Below, in pieces: positions 6,701 through 14,702 of a stretch of 18,330 nucleotides of DNA (position 1 is the stretch's first letter; the number at the start of each line of letters is the position of its first letter). The stretch is taken from positions 1 to 18,330 of the forward strand of contig CADDYT010000131.1 in the NCBI GenBank assembly GCA_902810755.1, read 5' to 3'. Source of the DNA: Chloroflexota bacterium (GTDB lineage: Bacteria; Chloroflexota; Ktedonobacteria; Ktedonobacterales; Ktedonobacteraceae). Both the position numbers and the translations under genes were made by a program. The notes under the pieces are model-generated. The model was not told where the DNA came from, made no database searches, and saw only the letters and a list, made by a program, of their open reading frames with translations.

Positions 6701-9700
6701 ACCATCTTTCTCCCCCTGGCGGCCATCCTTGTCCTGCTGCACATCGCCACCGGCAGTTACAACTACCTCCCGATACCCATATCGCTCATCCCTGCTCTCC
6801 CGATAAGCATAAGCCTGAACTATGCACCGGCCATTACGCTGAGTTCTCATCCGCAACAATTCTCACCTCTTTCTATAGAGTTGACCTTGCTGCTGCTGCT
6901 GTTCTGGTTGTGCCGCTCCATCCGCGCCAACCGCAGAAGCAACGGCCATTACGCTGTTCCCTATCTGCTGCTACTCTGCCTCCTCTTCCTGGTTTACACA
7001 CTGGAATATGTAGTTCCAGCAGGGCAAGCGCAGAACCTCGGATACGCTCTGGCGCTGCTCGCGACCGCAACGCTCTTTCATGGCATCAATCGCTACAAAG
7101 CACGTTCTCTGGAACCGTACCTCAAAGCGGGTCTGCATCTGGATGTGCTTGCCGTGATACTGGTCAGTATCACGCCGTTGCTGGTCGCTCCATCGATACC
7201 AGCCAACCTGCTCAACCCTGTACAGGCACCCTCTGTCCCACCTGTTAATCCGCTGATCATTCTCGTACTCGTCATCGGCGCCTGCCTCATCACCAGCGTC
7301 GCGACGAGTAACGCCGCCGTCAGCAGCACGGGTGTGGGAACAATCAGCGCACGGGGCAGCCAGTGGCACGATCCCAGGCCACCGGCCAGGGGTGGCCCTA
7401 CGAGAGACGTCGGCTCCCCAGGCCGCACAAATGCCCGTAGTATAGTAGGGCCACCCCTGGCCGGTGGCCTGGGATCACGCAGCCGGTGGCCCTGGCTGCT
7501 CCTCCTCAGTAGTACGCTCTTCATCTGGGCCTATGGTACAGTGGCCCTCTGGCTTGATGCCAGCGCCCTCGTCCCACAGAGCCTTCTGCTGCTCACTTTG
7601 CTGGCTACCACAGTTGCGGTTCTTACACGACGGCGATTCGGCAAAAGCTGGTCGTATCCACTGGACATGGTAGCGATCAGCATGGCCATTGTTACGTCTA
7701 TCTCCGCGCAACAACAGAGAGCGTTCTTTCTGCTGCTCTTTGCGGCGCTGTTCTACGTTGTCCTTTTCGGCCAGAAACGTTCTGTCTGGCTCTTTGTGCC
7801 ATTCATACTCGCGCTCTTCGCCCTGGCCGGTTTTACATCTGATCCGGTAACAATAACGCTCCCGGCAGGTCTGCTCCTGCCGTGCGCAGCTGCTGTTGTC
7901 CATCGCCTCAGACCTGCTATGCGCGGGGTGTATAGTCCCACAGGCATGACCAACGAACAACTGCAGGTGGAATGGGAGTGGACCTGGCCTCTTGCCCTGT
8001 TTGCAGCGATCTGTGGCATCCTTGTCATCTTATCTCACCCTCCCCTTGCATCAGAGGCGTTTCCTGTCTGGTTCTGGAAATCGGTTCCCGTGTCGCTAGA
8101 ACTGGCTCTGTTCGCGCTGATCTGGTATGGATGCGCCTGGCTCGCGGGAGTCGAATGGTGGCTTTTGCCGACAGGACTATTCGCGGCCTCTGCTCTTCTC
8201 TTCAGTGCCAATACCAGTAACTTCCCGATTCTGGTCGCGACTGTTCCGATAACGGTTTTGCCGGGGCTAGCCATCAGCCGGAGTAGCAGGAAGAAGGTCT
8301 GGGCTTTACCCTGCTATGGCGCTGCCCTTCTGAGTGCAGTGCTGGCGGGCATTGTCGGCTTCACGAAACCCTCCCTGCTTCCTCTTACTGCCTGGCTATT
8401 GCTCGGCTTCGCGGTTCTGGTCGTCTGTGTGAGCGCCGCAGCAAACTGGCGGCCAGCATTCCGAGGCGTATGGCTGTTTCCCGTCTTCACCACCTGGTCG
8501 GCTATTGCTTCTACCGTCCAGTATGCCACTCAGCCGTCTTCTCTGCCTGATCTCTTCCATCCGCCGGCAATCGCCTTGCTCAGTGTGGTACTCGGACTGG
8601 CTATCAGTCAATTTGATCGGCGCCCGGCGCCCGTGAGCGTTAAGTGGCGATTCCCTTTCTATAGCGCCGGTATTGCAGCCGCGATACTGACAGGACTCCA
8701 ACCTCTCTTGCATTCAAATGCGCCATTCGCAATCGATATACCCGTCGCCGGATACAGCTTACTCGCCTTTGCGGCACAACTCTACCTCATCGGCCTGGCT
8801 GAGCAAGGAACAGACATCCTCTGGTTTGCGCTGGCCGGAGTTTTCAGCTGTAGCTCGCTCCTCTTCTTTGTGGCAGAACCGGCGACAATAACGCTCATTC
8901 TACTGGCGTTGCTCTGCACGGCAGCAGGAGTTGGCATACGCCTTGCGCAGCGTGGGCGTCAGGGGCAGACAAATCAACAGGGCCAGCTACGCAAGTATAC
9001 TCTTCCCTTCTATAGCACTGCCCTGCTGGCGCTGATTTTAACAGGGATCACCTGCTCTCTGGACAGAGCAAACTCGCTCCATCCCCTCATCCCGGCAATT
9101 CTCCTCCTCTCTGCCCCGATCGCTTTTCTGGTGTTGATGCTGGAAAAGTATCGCGCGGGCATGTGGCTGGTGGCGGCGCTGGGTATCTGGGGCATATTCT
9201 TGCTGGTCCAAACGCAAATTGATACCATCGCCATCGTCGGCGTTGGCCTTACAGCGGCGATAGGAGATACACTGTATTACATCATCAAGCAGCGCGGCCA
9301 CGCTGCTCCGGCGCACAGATGGACGTGGGCGCTTGAACAATTTTCCTGGCGCTGGCCCTGGTATGCCATTGCGCTCACTGCCTTTGTCATCGCGGGTCTC
9401 TTTCCTTCGCTCGCTCTGACACACATCACGCCAGGATTCCAGCTATACAGCCTCGTCGCCTTCGCGCTGGTAATCTACGGCGCGGGGATGATCCAGAAGC
9501 AGTTCGTCTTTCTCTGGACAGCCCCACTCTTCGCTCTCTGGTCACTGCTGATTGCCAGCGGACTGCTGAATGCCAGCAAACAGCCTGACTGGCTCTACCT
9601 GCTCATCACAACATTGTGCTGCGTCGCCGTCGCCATCCTGCTGAGTTTGCTGTTCTGTCGACCGCGTATCGGGAAGCAGGCATACTGGCAGGCCTTTCTC

Positions 9701-10027
9701 TGCTATCCCTTGCCTTTCTACGCCACTGCCATCGCCGCCGCCCTGCTCACGGGGCTTGATGGCACACGCTTCCCCTCAATCCGGCAGGATAGCTGGATAG
9801 CCCTGCTCATTTACACGGTCGTGAGCTATGGGGTTTTGCGCTTCGAGAAAAGGCACGCGCTGACGATCCTGGTCGCGGGTTCTGGCATCTGGGGCTTGCT
9901 GCTGGCCCTGCACACGCCGCCTGTAAACTACACCGCCATCGCCGCTATCGGCGTAGTAGCGAGCATCGTGGGGCTGCTGGTCTCAGGCAGGCGAACGCTT
10001 GCCGGAGCAAAGAGCAGTAATCCTTAG
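3701..10027 (+). CDS. Giant polytopic membrane protein with N-terminal Ser/Thr (pseudo)kinase domain
   Basis: This 2108-residue protein has an N-terminal Hanks-type kinase fold (about residues 14-270). It has a glycine loop (G21 to V28), Lys43, D153-C154-G155 in place of DFG, and A179-P180-E181. The catalytic loop reads YGETWPEN (133-140), so the HRD Asp is Glu135 and the usual Lys is Trp137. It is therefore probably a pseudokinase or very weak kinase. Next come a Pro/Ala/Gln-rich linker (280-365), about four membrane spans (370-520), a zinc ribbon (C596-x2-C599, C610-x2-C613), another low-complexity linker, and from about 790 to the end some forty hydrophobic segments. The distal part is a tandem array of modules recurring every 107-119 residues, each with a W/L-P-F/W-Y motif. 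The start has AGAGGT 6 nt upstream. A palindromic element is inserted in-frame at residues 1224-1259. The ligand and function are unknown; a membrane sensor or scaffold is inferred. Confidence 0.9.
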   Translation: MQNQDRNGEQFGRYRLVRLLGRGSFADVYLGEDLTSQAQYALKLFGIELTEAEIEDFHNTVSLPMQFPGSPVVELRELGVVGKTPFLAMHYAPGGTLREVMRQHTRPAPEVILPYIKRIAGALQRFHEKKLVYGETWPENILLEGNGEIKLGDCGITAMIWKLRPAFRNALPGRINYMAPEQIQGWVYPGSDQYALGVIVYEWLTGDLPFTGSVPEVREKQRFQPPPPLRDRRPEIAGDIEAVVLKALAKSPDARFASIQEFAAAFENACLSTQDEAASLTNPSSIYNVTPLSQFETLSTTAQNEPPLPAVQSQSPLPVAPPPAMAHMAADMVGNNPEPSSQQAAAIATGSAPKQALSEDETQLMRVKAAGSGLGLIGGIMAGIGYFLPWFTLFTVVAVTASCNGPTTYQNVTVSVSPLTNPSCFGILMLLAAITLVILSIALWRRKSSEKPSMKLAGFHLAASITGLLAIPFQALIMTSPASFGSSYPTIKEYLAGFWFSLIGFVASLLASIVLMSTLIELRALSRKAAITAPARGQQQASAPTSQAHLIPAQLAPMQRQQQALASAGQVHSFANSPARPVANADQSAPLMPVLCRRCHLPLAEGRETCPRCGYPREARAEKRLLETIIAELEQLTMQDGAKLQVRHLVRLSQATLYDLQRVALTDENTRVVDLIRFHRTRLAQLNQELAAATLTAPAPPQAAPINLAPQSNTPLPKAGASQQKIPAITAQESNAARPQPAFAASAPPQQVAPAPIPRMRPQPAPRPQPLRQAPSVWSSARNHLASLTDPLASVVVLFTCIALVSMLGFSFNPESNRKLASGLTSLLLIFFFVVMIAARRSSRFHRYAHIYTFCFALTIPLLAFDLEQIWQPVGTSIFLFVSMAFFIAAITYGYLAVSQEFSLFGYASISALTSADFTFFLTFPDGLQWVPASFLLLAPLGLMIVQRAGSDASSQQSRPLPARPTTSATEPGGQVNAINWRVLEKPVQQAARLYPFIIATIFLPLAAILVLLHIATGSYNYLPIPISLIPALPISISLNYAPAITLSSHPQQFSPLSIELTLLLLLFWLCRSIRANRRSNGHYAVPYLLLLCLLFLVYTLEYVVPAGQAQNLGYALALLATATLFHGINRYKARSLEPYLKAGLHLDVLAVILVSITPLLVAPSIPANLLNPVQAPSVPPVNPLIILVLVIGACLITSVATSNAAVSSTGVGTISARGSQWHDPRPPARGGPTRDVGSPGRTNARSIVGPPLAGGLGSRSRWPWLLLLSSTLFIWAYGTVALWLDASALVPQSLLLLTLLATTVAVLTRRRFGKSWSYPLDMVAISMAIVTSISAQQQRAFFLLLFAALFYVVLFGQKRSVWLFVPFILALFALAGFTSDPVTITLPAGLLLPCAAAVVHRLRPAMRGVYSPTGMTNEQLQVEWEWTWPLALFAAICGILVILSHPPLASEAFPVWFWKSVPVSLELALFALIWYGCAWLAGVEWWLLPTGLFAASALLFSANTSNFPILVATVPITVLPGLAISRSSRKKVWALPCYGAALLSAVLAGIVGFTKPSLLPLTAWLLLGFAVLVVCVSAAANWRPAFRGVWLFPVFTTWSAIASTVQYATQPSSLPDLFHPPAIALLSVVLGLAISQFDRRPAPVSVKWRFPFYSAGIAAAILTGLQPLLHSNAPFAIDIPVAGYSLLAFAAQLYLIGLAEQGTDILWFALAGVFSCSSLLFFVAEPATITLILLALLCTAAGVGIRLAQRGRQGQTNQQGQLRKYTLPFYSTALLALILTGITCSLDRANSLHPLIPAILLLSAPIAFLVLMLEKYRAGMWLVAALGIWGIFLLVQTQIDTIAIVGVGLTAAIGDTLYYIIKQRGHAAPAHRWTWALEQFSWRWPWYAIALTAFVIAGLFPSLALTHITPGFQLYSLVAFALVIYGAGMIQKQFVFLWTAPLFALWSLLIASGLLNASKQPDWLYLLITTLCCVAVAILLSLLFCRPRIGKQAYWQAFLCYPLPFYATAIAAALLTGLDGTRFPSIRQDSWIALLIYTVVSYGVLRFEKRHALTILVAGSGIWGLLLALHTPPVNYTAIAAIGVVASIVGLLVSGRRTLAGAKSSNP
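5312..5416 (+). repeat. Direct repeat in linker of giant protein
   Basis: Two 36-bp copies (5312-5347 and 5381-5416) start 69 bp apart, so both are in the same frame. Both begin CAACA(G/A)CAGGCA and end GTCAAG(C/T)ACAT, with about eight differences between them. They encode QQQA-x-A-x-x-x-QxH in the Gln/Ala-rich linker before the zinc ribbon. This points to an old duplication that lengthened a flexible linker. Confidence 0.65.
7370..7476. repeat. Palindromic element inserted in-frame in the giant gene
   Basis: Perfect 32-bp arms (7370-7401 and 7445-7476) flank a 43-bp middle. The arms share the core GGCCACC(G/C)GC(C/A)AGGGGTGGCC with the intergenic copy at 59-157, and the middles can also be aligned. 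The element encodes about residues 1224-1259, a Pro/Gly/Arg-rich stretch (PRPPARGGP ... IVGPPLAGGLG) with no hydrophobic span, in a loop just before a membrane segment. The reading frame stays open through it. Because it is a palindrome, the other strand encodes a very similar peptide. Confidence 0.9.
7650..9760 (+). repeat. Tandem membrane modules encoded in the giant gene
   Basis: A motif of the form (R/T/L)-x-P-(F/W/C)-Y-x-x-A-(I/L) followed by a hydrophobic helix ending in (T/A)G recurs. Its prolines are at residues 1320 (degenerate), 1430 (degenerate), 1537, 1652, 1769, 1886 and 2005. The spacings are 110, 107, 115, 117, 117 and 119. Examples are LPFYSTALLALILTGI, LPFYATAIAAALLTGL and WPWYAIALTAFVIAGL. 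Each unit holds about four hydrophobic segments. The downstream gene begins with WPWFAIAFCAAIIIG, the same motif. Repeats were identified by eye at protein level; DNA identity between units is low, which suggests they are old. Confidence 0.8.
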
Positions 10028-10060
10028 ACTTCGAGTATCCAGATAAAGCGGAGGTGAATT

Positions 10061-11176
10061 ATGAACGCTTCGAATATGCACAACATGGCACAACAATCTG
10101 GCGCAGCTCAACCTGCCAGCCAGTCGTCTATACTCAAGGAAATATACTCGCGCTTCTCCTGGCGCTGGCCCTGGTTCGCGATTGCTTTTTGCGCGGCAAT
10201 CATCATCGGTACAACAGGAACGCCGCAAATTTCTTCCATTGTACTCTGCATATTCACTATCATCGCGATACTCATAACGCTGAAGGAGAGGATACCAGAG
10301 GCGGTGATACTGGCAGCCGCGCTGGCGGCGTGGATGATACTGCGGCTCCCCCGACAGGCAGTGTGGCAGGAGATGCTGGCATTCAGTGGCCTGTGCGTCC
10401 TGCTCTTCCTTTTTCAGTTCATCTGGGAAGTTCGGCGACCGGTATGGCCTGCGCATGTATGGCCCGCGCATGCCTCGGCGCTGCGCATACTGGCGGCAGG
10501 GGGCCAGACAGGGGTTGTGCTGGTCATCCTCTTCAAGTATCAGGGGCCTCTTGCTCCATCATTCATACTCGCCCAGGTAGGGGCAATCGGGCTTTTTGTG
10601 CTGGCGCTGCTGGTGCTATGGGCTGCTTATGCACAGGATAAGACAAAGGCGCGCTACTGGTGCAGATATCTGGCCGGTCTGCTGGTCTCCGCGACACTCT
10701 CATGGGAATCGCTGGTGATCCGGAAGCTACCACAGCTCCGTTGGCTGGTAGGCAACACCCAACCCATCGAGTTCCTGACTATGCCAATCGCGATTTACCT
10801 GACAACGATTGCCCCATTCCTGATGCGCAAACAAACCATCCAGAGTAGCAGGTACATTGGATACATCTGCGCGCTGGTGGGGCCAGCCCTGCTGCTCGGC
10901 CCATCATTTGTATTCAGCTTTCACCAGGACCTGCTTTCCGTCTTGCTGCTACTGGTCGAGTCTCTAGGTCTCTTTTTGATGGGGAACCTTACACGTCCTG
11001 CCCTCTATCCCTTCATCTACGTCGGGTTCATTTTATCCGTGCTGGCAGACATACGCATGATCTTCTACTCCTTCGACCACCCGAACGACCTGCCATTGAT
11101 TATCGGCATCGTTTCCGCCACGTTAGCAATCGTGATCGGTATAACCGTCTATATCTTTTTCATAAAGAAGAAATGA
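10061..11176 (+). CDS. Polytopic membrane protein sharing a module with the upstream giant protein
   Basis: This is a 371-residue integral membrane protein with about ten to eleven hydrophobic segments and no recognised catalytic motif. After a short Gln/Ala/Ser-rich cytoplasmic N-terminus it carries SRFSWRWPWFAIAFCAAIIIG (from residue 30, P37). This matches the recurring module of the giant protein, especially its copy at P1886 (SWRWPWYAIALTA). It ends with a basic tail (FFIKKK). The start is well supported: GGAGGTG with 6 nt to the ATG. Only 33 bp separate it from the giant gene's stop, so the two are very probably cotranscribed and may form one membrane complex. It could have arisen by splitting or duplicating the end of the giant gene. 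It converges on the kinase gene on the other strand with 8 bp between the stops. The biochemical role is unknown. Confidence 0.8.
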   Translation: MNASNMHNMAQQSGAAQPASQSSILKEIYSRFSWRWPWFAIAFCAAIIIGTTGTPQISSIVLCIFTIIAILITLKERIPEAVILAAALAAWMILRLPRQAVWQEMLAFSGLCVLLFLFQFIWEVRRPVWPAHVWPAHASALRILAAGGQTGVVLVILFKYQGPLAPSFILAQVGAIGLFVLALLVLWAAYAQDKTKARYWCRYLAGLLVSATLSWESLVIRKLPQLRWLVGNTQPIEFLTMPIAIYLTTIAPFLMRKQTIQSSRYIGYICALVGPALLLGPSFVFSFHQDLLSVLLLLVESLGLFLMGNLTRPALYPFIYVGFILSVLADIRMIFYSFDHPNDLPLIIGIVSATLAIVIGITVYIFFIKKK

Positions 11177-11184
11177 GCGTTCTC

Positions 11185-13608
11185 TCAGGCATATCCCCTG
11201 AGTTCCCTGGCCTTGCGTTCCATCCGCTTCGCCTCGTCCGGGCGGTTCAGTTGTATCAGAGCATCTCTACAGCGTTCATAGAGTTCGGGGTCAGCTGGAT
11301 TAAGCTGAGTCAATCGACCGTAGACATCCAGAGCTTCTGCATAGCGTTCGAGCGTGAAGAGAGCATCGCCCTTCAGTAGAGAGGCATCGTCACGATCGTA
11401 GTACAGCGCCTGCTCGTAGGCTGATCGGGCCTCGACATGGCGTCCAAGCTGCATAAGCACGTTTGCCCTTCCATACCAGGCGCCGACATTCACCGGATCG
11501 TGCCGTATGGCTTGCTCGTAAGCGGCCAGCGCCTCACGATACTTCTTCAGGCCAGAGAGCGCATTGCCTTTGCCATAATACGCATCGGCAAAGGTTGGCG
11601 ACAGCTGGATGGCCTGATCGTAGGCTGCAATCGCCTCCCTGTACTTCTCCCATTCTGTCAGGATCGCCCCTTTGCCATACAAGGCGCTGGCGTTGCGGGG
11701 ATCACACTGGATCGCCCGTTCATAGGCGGCTAACGCTTCCTCCGTCCTTTGAAGGCTATAGAGCGCATCGCCGCGTCCGCTATGGCTGCGCGTATCGTGT
11801 GGATTGCGCAGCAAAGCGCGGTGATAGGCATCCAGGGCTTCTTTGAAAAAGTTGAGGCAGTAGTAAGTATCCGCCACATTATTCCAGTCGAAAATAGCGT
11901 CCTGGTCAAGCCGCTGAACTCGCAGATAGCAGCCCAGAGCCTCTTCATAGCGGTTAAGGTGATAGAGGGCATCGGCCTTGCCCGCGAGGGCAGCGGCGTT
12001 CTGCCCATCCAGTTGCAGAACAGTATCAAAGCTGTGTAACGATTCCAGATAGCGTTTCAGTCGAAGCAGGATCAACCCCTTATGATACCAGGCAGGGAGA
12101 TAGTCAGGCTCAATATGGATCGTATGCTCATAGCTTGCCAGGGCCTCCTCATCGCGCCGCAATTGCTCCAGAACCTGCCCTTGCCCGTAAGAGAACTCCG
12201 AGCAGGTCGCATCAAGCCTGATGGCCTCACTGTAAGCATGCAGGGCCTCTTCATAGTGGCGCAAGCCGGCAAGGATATTCCCAACATTGCCGTATATCCG
12301 CGCGTCTCCCTTGCCCAGACGGATGGCTTCTTGATAGCTGACCAGCGCCTCCTCGTACCGCCTGCGACTATACAGCATATCTCCTACAATGCCATAGATT
12401 TGAGCATCTTTGCCGCCCAACCCGATGGCTTTTTGATAGGCCGCTAATGCCTCGTCATACCGCTTGAGGCCATACAGGATATCCCCCAGATTGCTATATA
12501 TCTTGCCAGAAAGCTGCGCTTCCCTGCTGCCCGGCAGGATAGCTGGCTGGCAGGCCACCAGCGCCCGCTCGTAGCGCCTGACCACAAAAATAAAATAGTC
12601 CTCCCATTTCCTGCTGGCCACGCGCTCGTCTGCAGGCGCAATGCTGGCCGCGCGCTCGTACATCTCCCTCGCTTGCTCAGCGCCTTCCTTCAGAACGTTC
12701 GCATGAGCCTCAATTACCCATGCTTCCGGCAGAGTGATTTGCCAGGAAGACGCGGATGCTGGTGAACAGAAAGCGTCGATAAACGCCTCAACGCTGACAT
12801 GCCGATCCTTGCGCCCTTTTGCCAGAGCCTTGAGAATGGCCATCTCCTCGCTCAGTGAGAGTTGTGGATTGAACCAGGAGGGAAGCAAGGGAGTATCATG
12901 TTGATGACTCTGCGCCCAGGCCCATAGCCTTGCCATTGGCTTGTTGCCAGAGACACGGGCAGTGATTGGCCTCTGCCCGGTGCAGAGTTCATAGGCAAGA
13001 CAGCCGAGAGCATACTGATCGCTTTCCGCGCAGGCTTCGCCGTGAAATTGCTCCGGGGCCATATAGGCACAGGTGCCTTTCACGCCGTGATACGCCTCGT
13101 AGCTTTCCTGTAGCACAACGGCGATGCCAAAATCGGCCAGCAGCGCCTCCCTCACATCTTTCTGCCTGAACAGGATGTTCTCCGGTTTGAGATCACGATG
13201 CACAATGTTGTGCTGGTGAGCATGTTGTAGCGCCTGGCCTACCTGCCGCAAAATAGTGCGCACCTCTTCCAGCGGCAAACGACCGAGCCGCATCCTGTCG
13301 CGCAAAGAGCCGCCCGCCGCATATTCGGCGATCAGGCATGGCCCGAAGCCGCTATGGTCGACGAAAACTTCATACAGGGGAAGGATGTAGAGATGCTTCA
13401 GTTCCTCAAGCAGTTTCGCCTCCCGCAGAAACGCCTGGCGTTGCTCTTCAGAAACGGCAAGCTGCGTATGCAAAAACTTGACAGCCGCCTGGCGAGGGAG
13501 GGTGATATGCTCGGCCAGGTAAACCTCTCCAAACCCTCCTCCGGCAAGCCTGCTGATGATTCGGTAGTTACCAACGAGTTTGCCGACATACTCATCTTCA
13601 CCCGTCAT
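11185..13608 (-). CDS. Ser/Thr protein kinase with C-terminal TPR array
   Basis: This 807-residue protein looks like an active, soluble Hanks-type kinase that phosphorylates proteins on Ser/Thr. All key residues are present: glycine loop G23-x-G25-x-G27 to V29, Lys44, the C-helix Glu (E63), H137-R138-D139 with K141 and N144, D159-F160-G161, and A184-P185-E186. The kinase domain ends near residue 285. From about residue 370 to the end there are about 13 tetratricopeptide repeats of 34 residues with the usual G-x-x-L-x-x-x-x-R-Y-x-E-A-L-x-x-Y-x-x-A-I pattern; the penultimate one is two residues short. A degenerate repeat precedes them. No membrane span is visible. TPRs usually bind partner proteins, so they probably select substrates. 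AAGG lies about 8 nt before the ATG. The gene follows the LysM gene by 39 bp and is probably expressed from its promoter. Confidence 0.93.
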   Translation of the reverse strand: MTGEDEYVGKLVGNYRIISRLAGGGFGEVYLAEHITLPRQAAVKFLHTQLAVSEEQRQAFLREAKLLEELKHLYILPLYEVFVDHSGFGPCLIAEYAAGGSLRDRMRLGRLPLEEVRTILRQVGQALQHAHQHNIVHRDLKPENILFRQKDVREALLADFGIAVVLQESYEAYHGVKGTCAYMAPEQFHGEACAESDQYALGCLAYELCTGQRPITARVSGNKPMARLWAWAQSHQHDTPLLPSWFNPQLSLSEEMAILKALAKGRKDRHVSVEAFIDAFCSPASASSWQITLPEAWVIEAHANVLKEGAEQAREMYERAASIAPADERVASRKWEDYFIFVVRRYERALVACQPAILPGSREAQLSGKIYSNLGDILYGLKRYDEALAAYQKAIGLGGKDAQIYGIVGDMLYSRRRYEEALVSYQEAIRLGKGDARIYGNVGNILAGLRHYEEALHAYSEAIRLDATCSEFSYGQGQVLEQLRRDEEALASYEHTIHIEPDYLPAWYHKGLILLRLKRYLESLHSFDTVLQLDGQNAAALAGKADALYHLNRYEEALGCYLRVQRLDQDAIFDWNNVADTYYCLNFFKEALDAYHRALLRNPHDTRSHSGRGDALYSLQRTEEALAAYERAIQCDPRNASALYGKGAILTEWEKYREAIAAYDQAIQLSPTFADAYYGKGNALSGLKKYREALAAYEQAIRHDPVNVGAWYGRANVLMQLGRHVEARSAYEQALYYDRDDASLLKGDALFTLERYAEALDVYGRLTQLNPADPELYERCRDALIQLNRPDEAKRMERKARELRGYA

Positions 13609-13647
13609 ATAAATTACCTTTGTGTATCAAAGTCATAGCTCAGCATA

Positions 13648-14670
13648 TTATACAGGCACATATAGATGAGCGGCGGGGTCGTAGCGATAGATAGGGTTGC
13701 CTTTGTGATAGCTCAGGGTGCCGTTGCTGCCGACGCTCAGCCAGAGCAAGACCTGGGTGCCGGTGGGCAGGTGCAGGTTGTAGTGCCAGTGGTTGAGGCC
13801 GCCGGGGCTGACGACGCCAAAGAGCCAGGACCCGCCATCATCGTCGATGGTGTTGGGGGAGAGCTGGTCGCAGGAGAGCGAGTTGTCGTCGTGAACGTTG
13901 TCGACCTGCAGGTCACAGGCGCGCAGGGACATACCGTTGAGCGAGGCCTCCGGGTCGGCATAGGGGTAGTTGGTGAAGTTACGAACAGACTTGCGGGCAA
14001 GCGCGGCCTGCGCCCAGACCCAGGAGCCGACCTTTACGGGCAGGGCCGTCTGCACAGAGAGATGGATGGTTACAGACGGCGAGAGGCGCACGATGAGGTT
14101 GCAGCCGCTCGAACAATCGACGCCCGCTTGCTGCGTCGGGGCCACATTGATGAGCGGCGTCGGCAAGACCTGCTGCGGGCCGGTCGGCGTGACTTTGAGA
14201 ACGATGCCGCCGAAGGCGATGAGCGGGTACTGCGGGTAGAGCGTGAGGACCATGCCCGGCTGCAAGGAGTGGCAGTTCTGGCCGATCACGGCATCCAGCG
14301 CCTTCACCGTCTGCGGGTTGGCATCGCTGAAGATCGTACTGGCATCGGCCATGTGCATCTGGTAGGTGAGAATGGCATCGCAGTTATCGCCCTCCTGCAC
14401 AGTGTAGAGGATCGGCCCCACCTGTGGCAATTGCGTTGGAAACGGCGGGTAGGGCGTCGGCACTACCGTTGGCTGCGAGTCCGAAAGATTGTAGAAGAAA
14501 TTCGTGACTGCCGGAAAGACCCGCTGCCCGGCGTGAGAGCCGAGAATGAAGGCCGGAATGCCAACAAGGGCCAGCAGAAGCAGAAGCAGCAGGAAGCGCC
14601 AGGGAAACGTTTGCAGGAACTCATGCATGAGTTCTCCTGCGGAACTGCGCTGATGAAAGTGCCGTGCCAT
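13648..14670 (-). CDS. Membrane-anchored LysM-domain protein
   Basis: This 340-residue protein is predicted to be anchored by one N-terminal membrane span (about residues 25-44) with the rest outside the membrane. A Pro/Thr-rich spacer (66-86) leads to a LysM domain (about 88-146): LYTVQEGDNC, then helices, then LQPGMVLTLYP. LysM domains bind peptidoglycan or related glycans. C97 and C133 in the domain could form a disulfide. The C-terminal 190 residues are beta-rich with several Cys and many Asp/Asn and fit no family I recognise. The ATG at 14670 is chosen because GGGAG lies about 7 nt upstream; an in-frame ATG at 14682 has no ribosome site. An extended -10 promoter lies about 30 bp upstream. 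The TPR kinase follows 39 bp downstream, so this protein may be the wall-facing sensor or a client of that kinase (inference). Confidence 0.82.
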   Translation of the reverse strand: MARHFHQRSSAGELMHEFLQTFPWRFLLLLLLLALVGIPAFILGSHAGQRVFPAVTNFFYNLSDSQPTVVPTPYPPFPTQLPQVGPILYTVQEGDNCDAILTYQMHMADASTIFSDANPQTVKALDAVIGQNCHSLQPGMVLTLYPQYPLIAFGGIVLKVTPTGPQQVLPTPLINVAPTQQAGVDCSSGCNLIVRLSPSVTIHLSVQTALPVKVGSWVWAQAALARKSVRNFTNYPYADPEASLNGMSLRACDLQVDNVHDDNSLSCDQLSPNTIDDDGGSWLFGVVSPGGLNHWHYNLHLPTGTQVLLWLSVGSNGTLSYHKGNPIYRYDPAAHLYVPV

Positions 14671-14702
14671 AATCTCTCCCATCCAAAAGATGTTACCAGA
14701 AT

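Noticed and set aside
6487..7524. Open frames on both strands overlapping the giant membrane gene (for example 6487-7248 + and 7093-7524 -)
   Set aside because: They are low-complexity shadows. The main frame encodes consistent membrane segments throughout. The minus frame looks similar to the main protein only where the palindrome lies.
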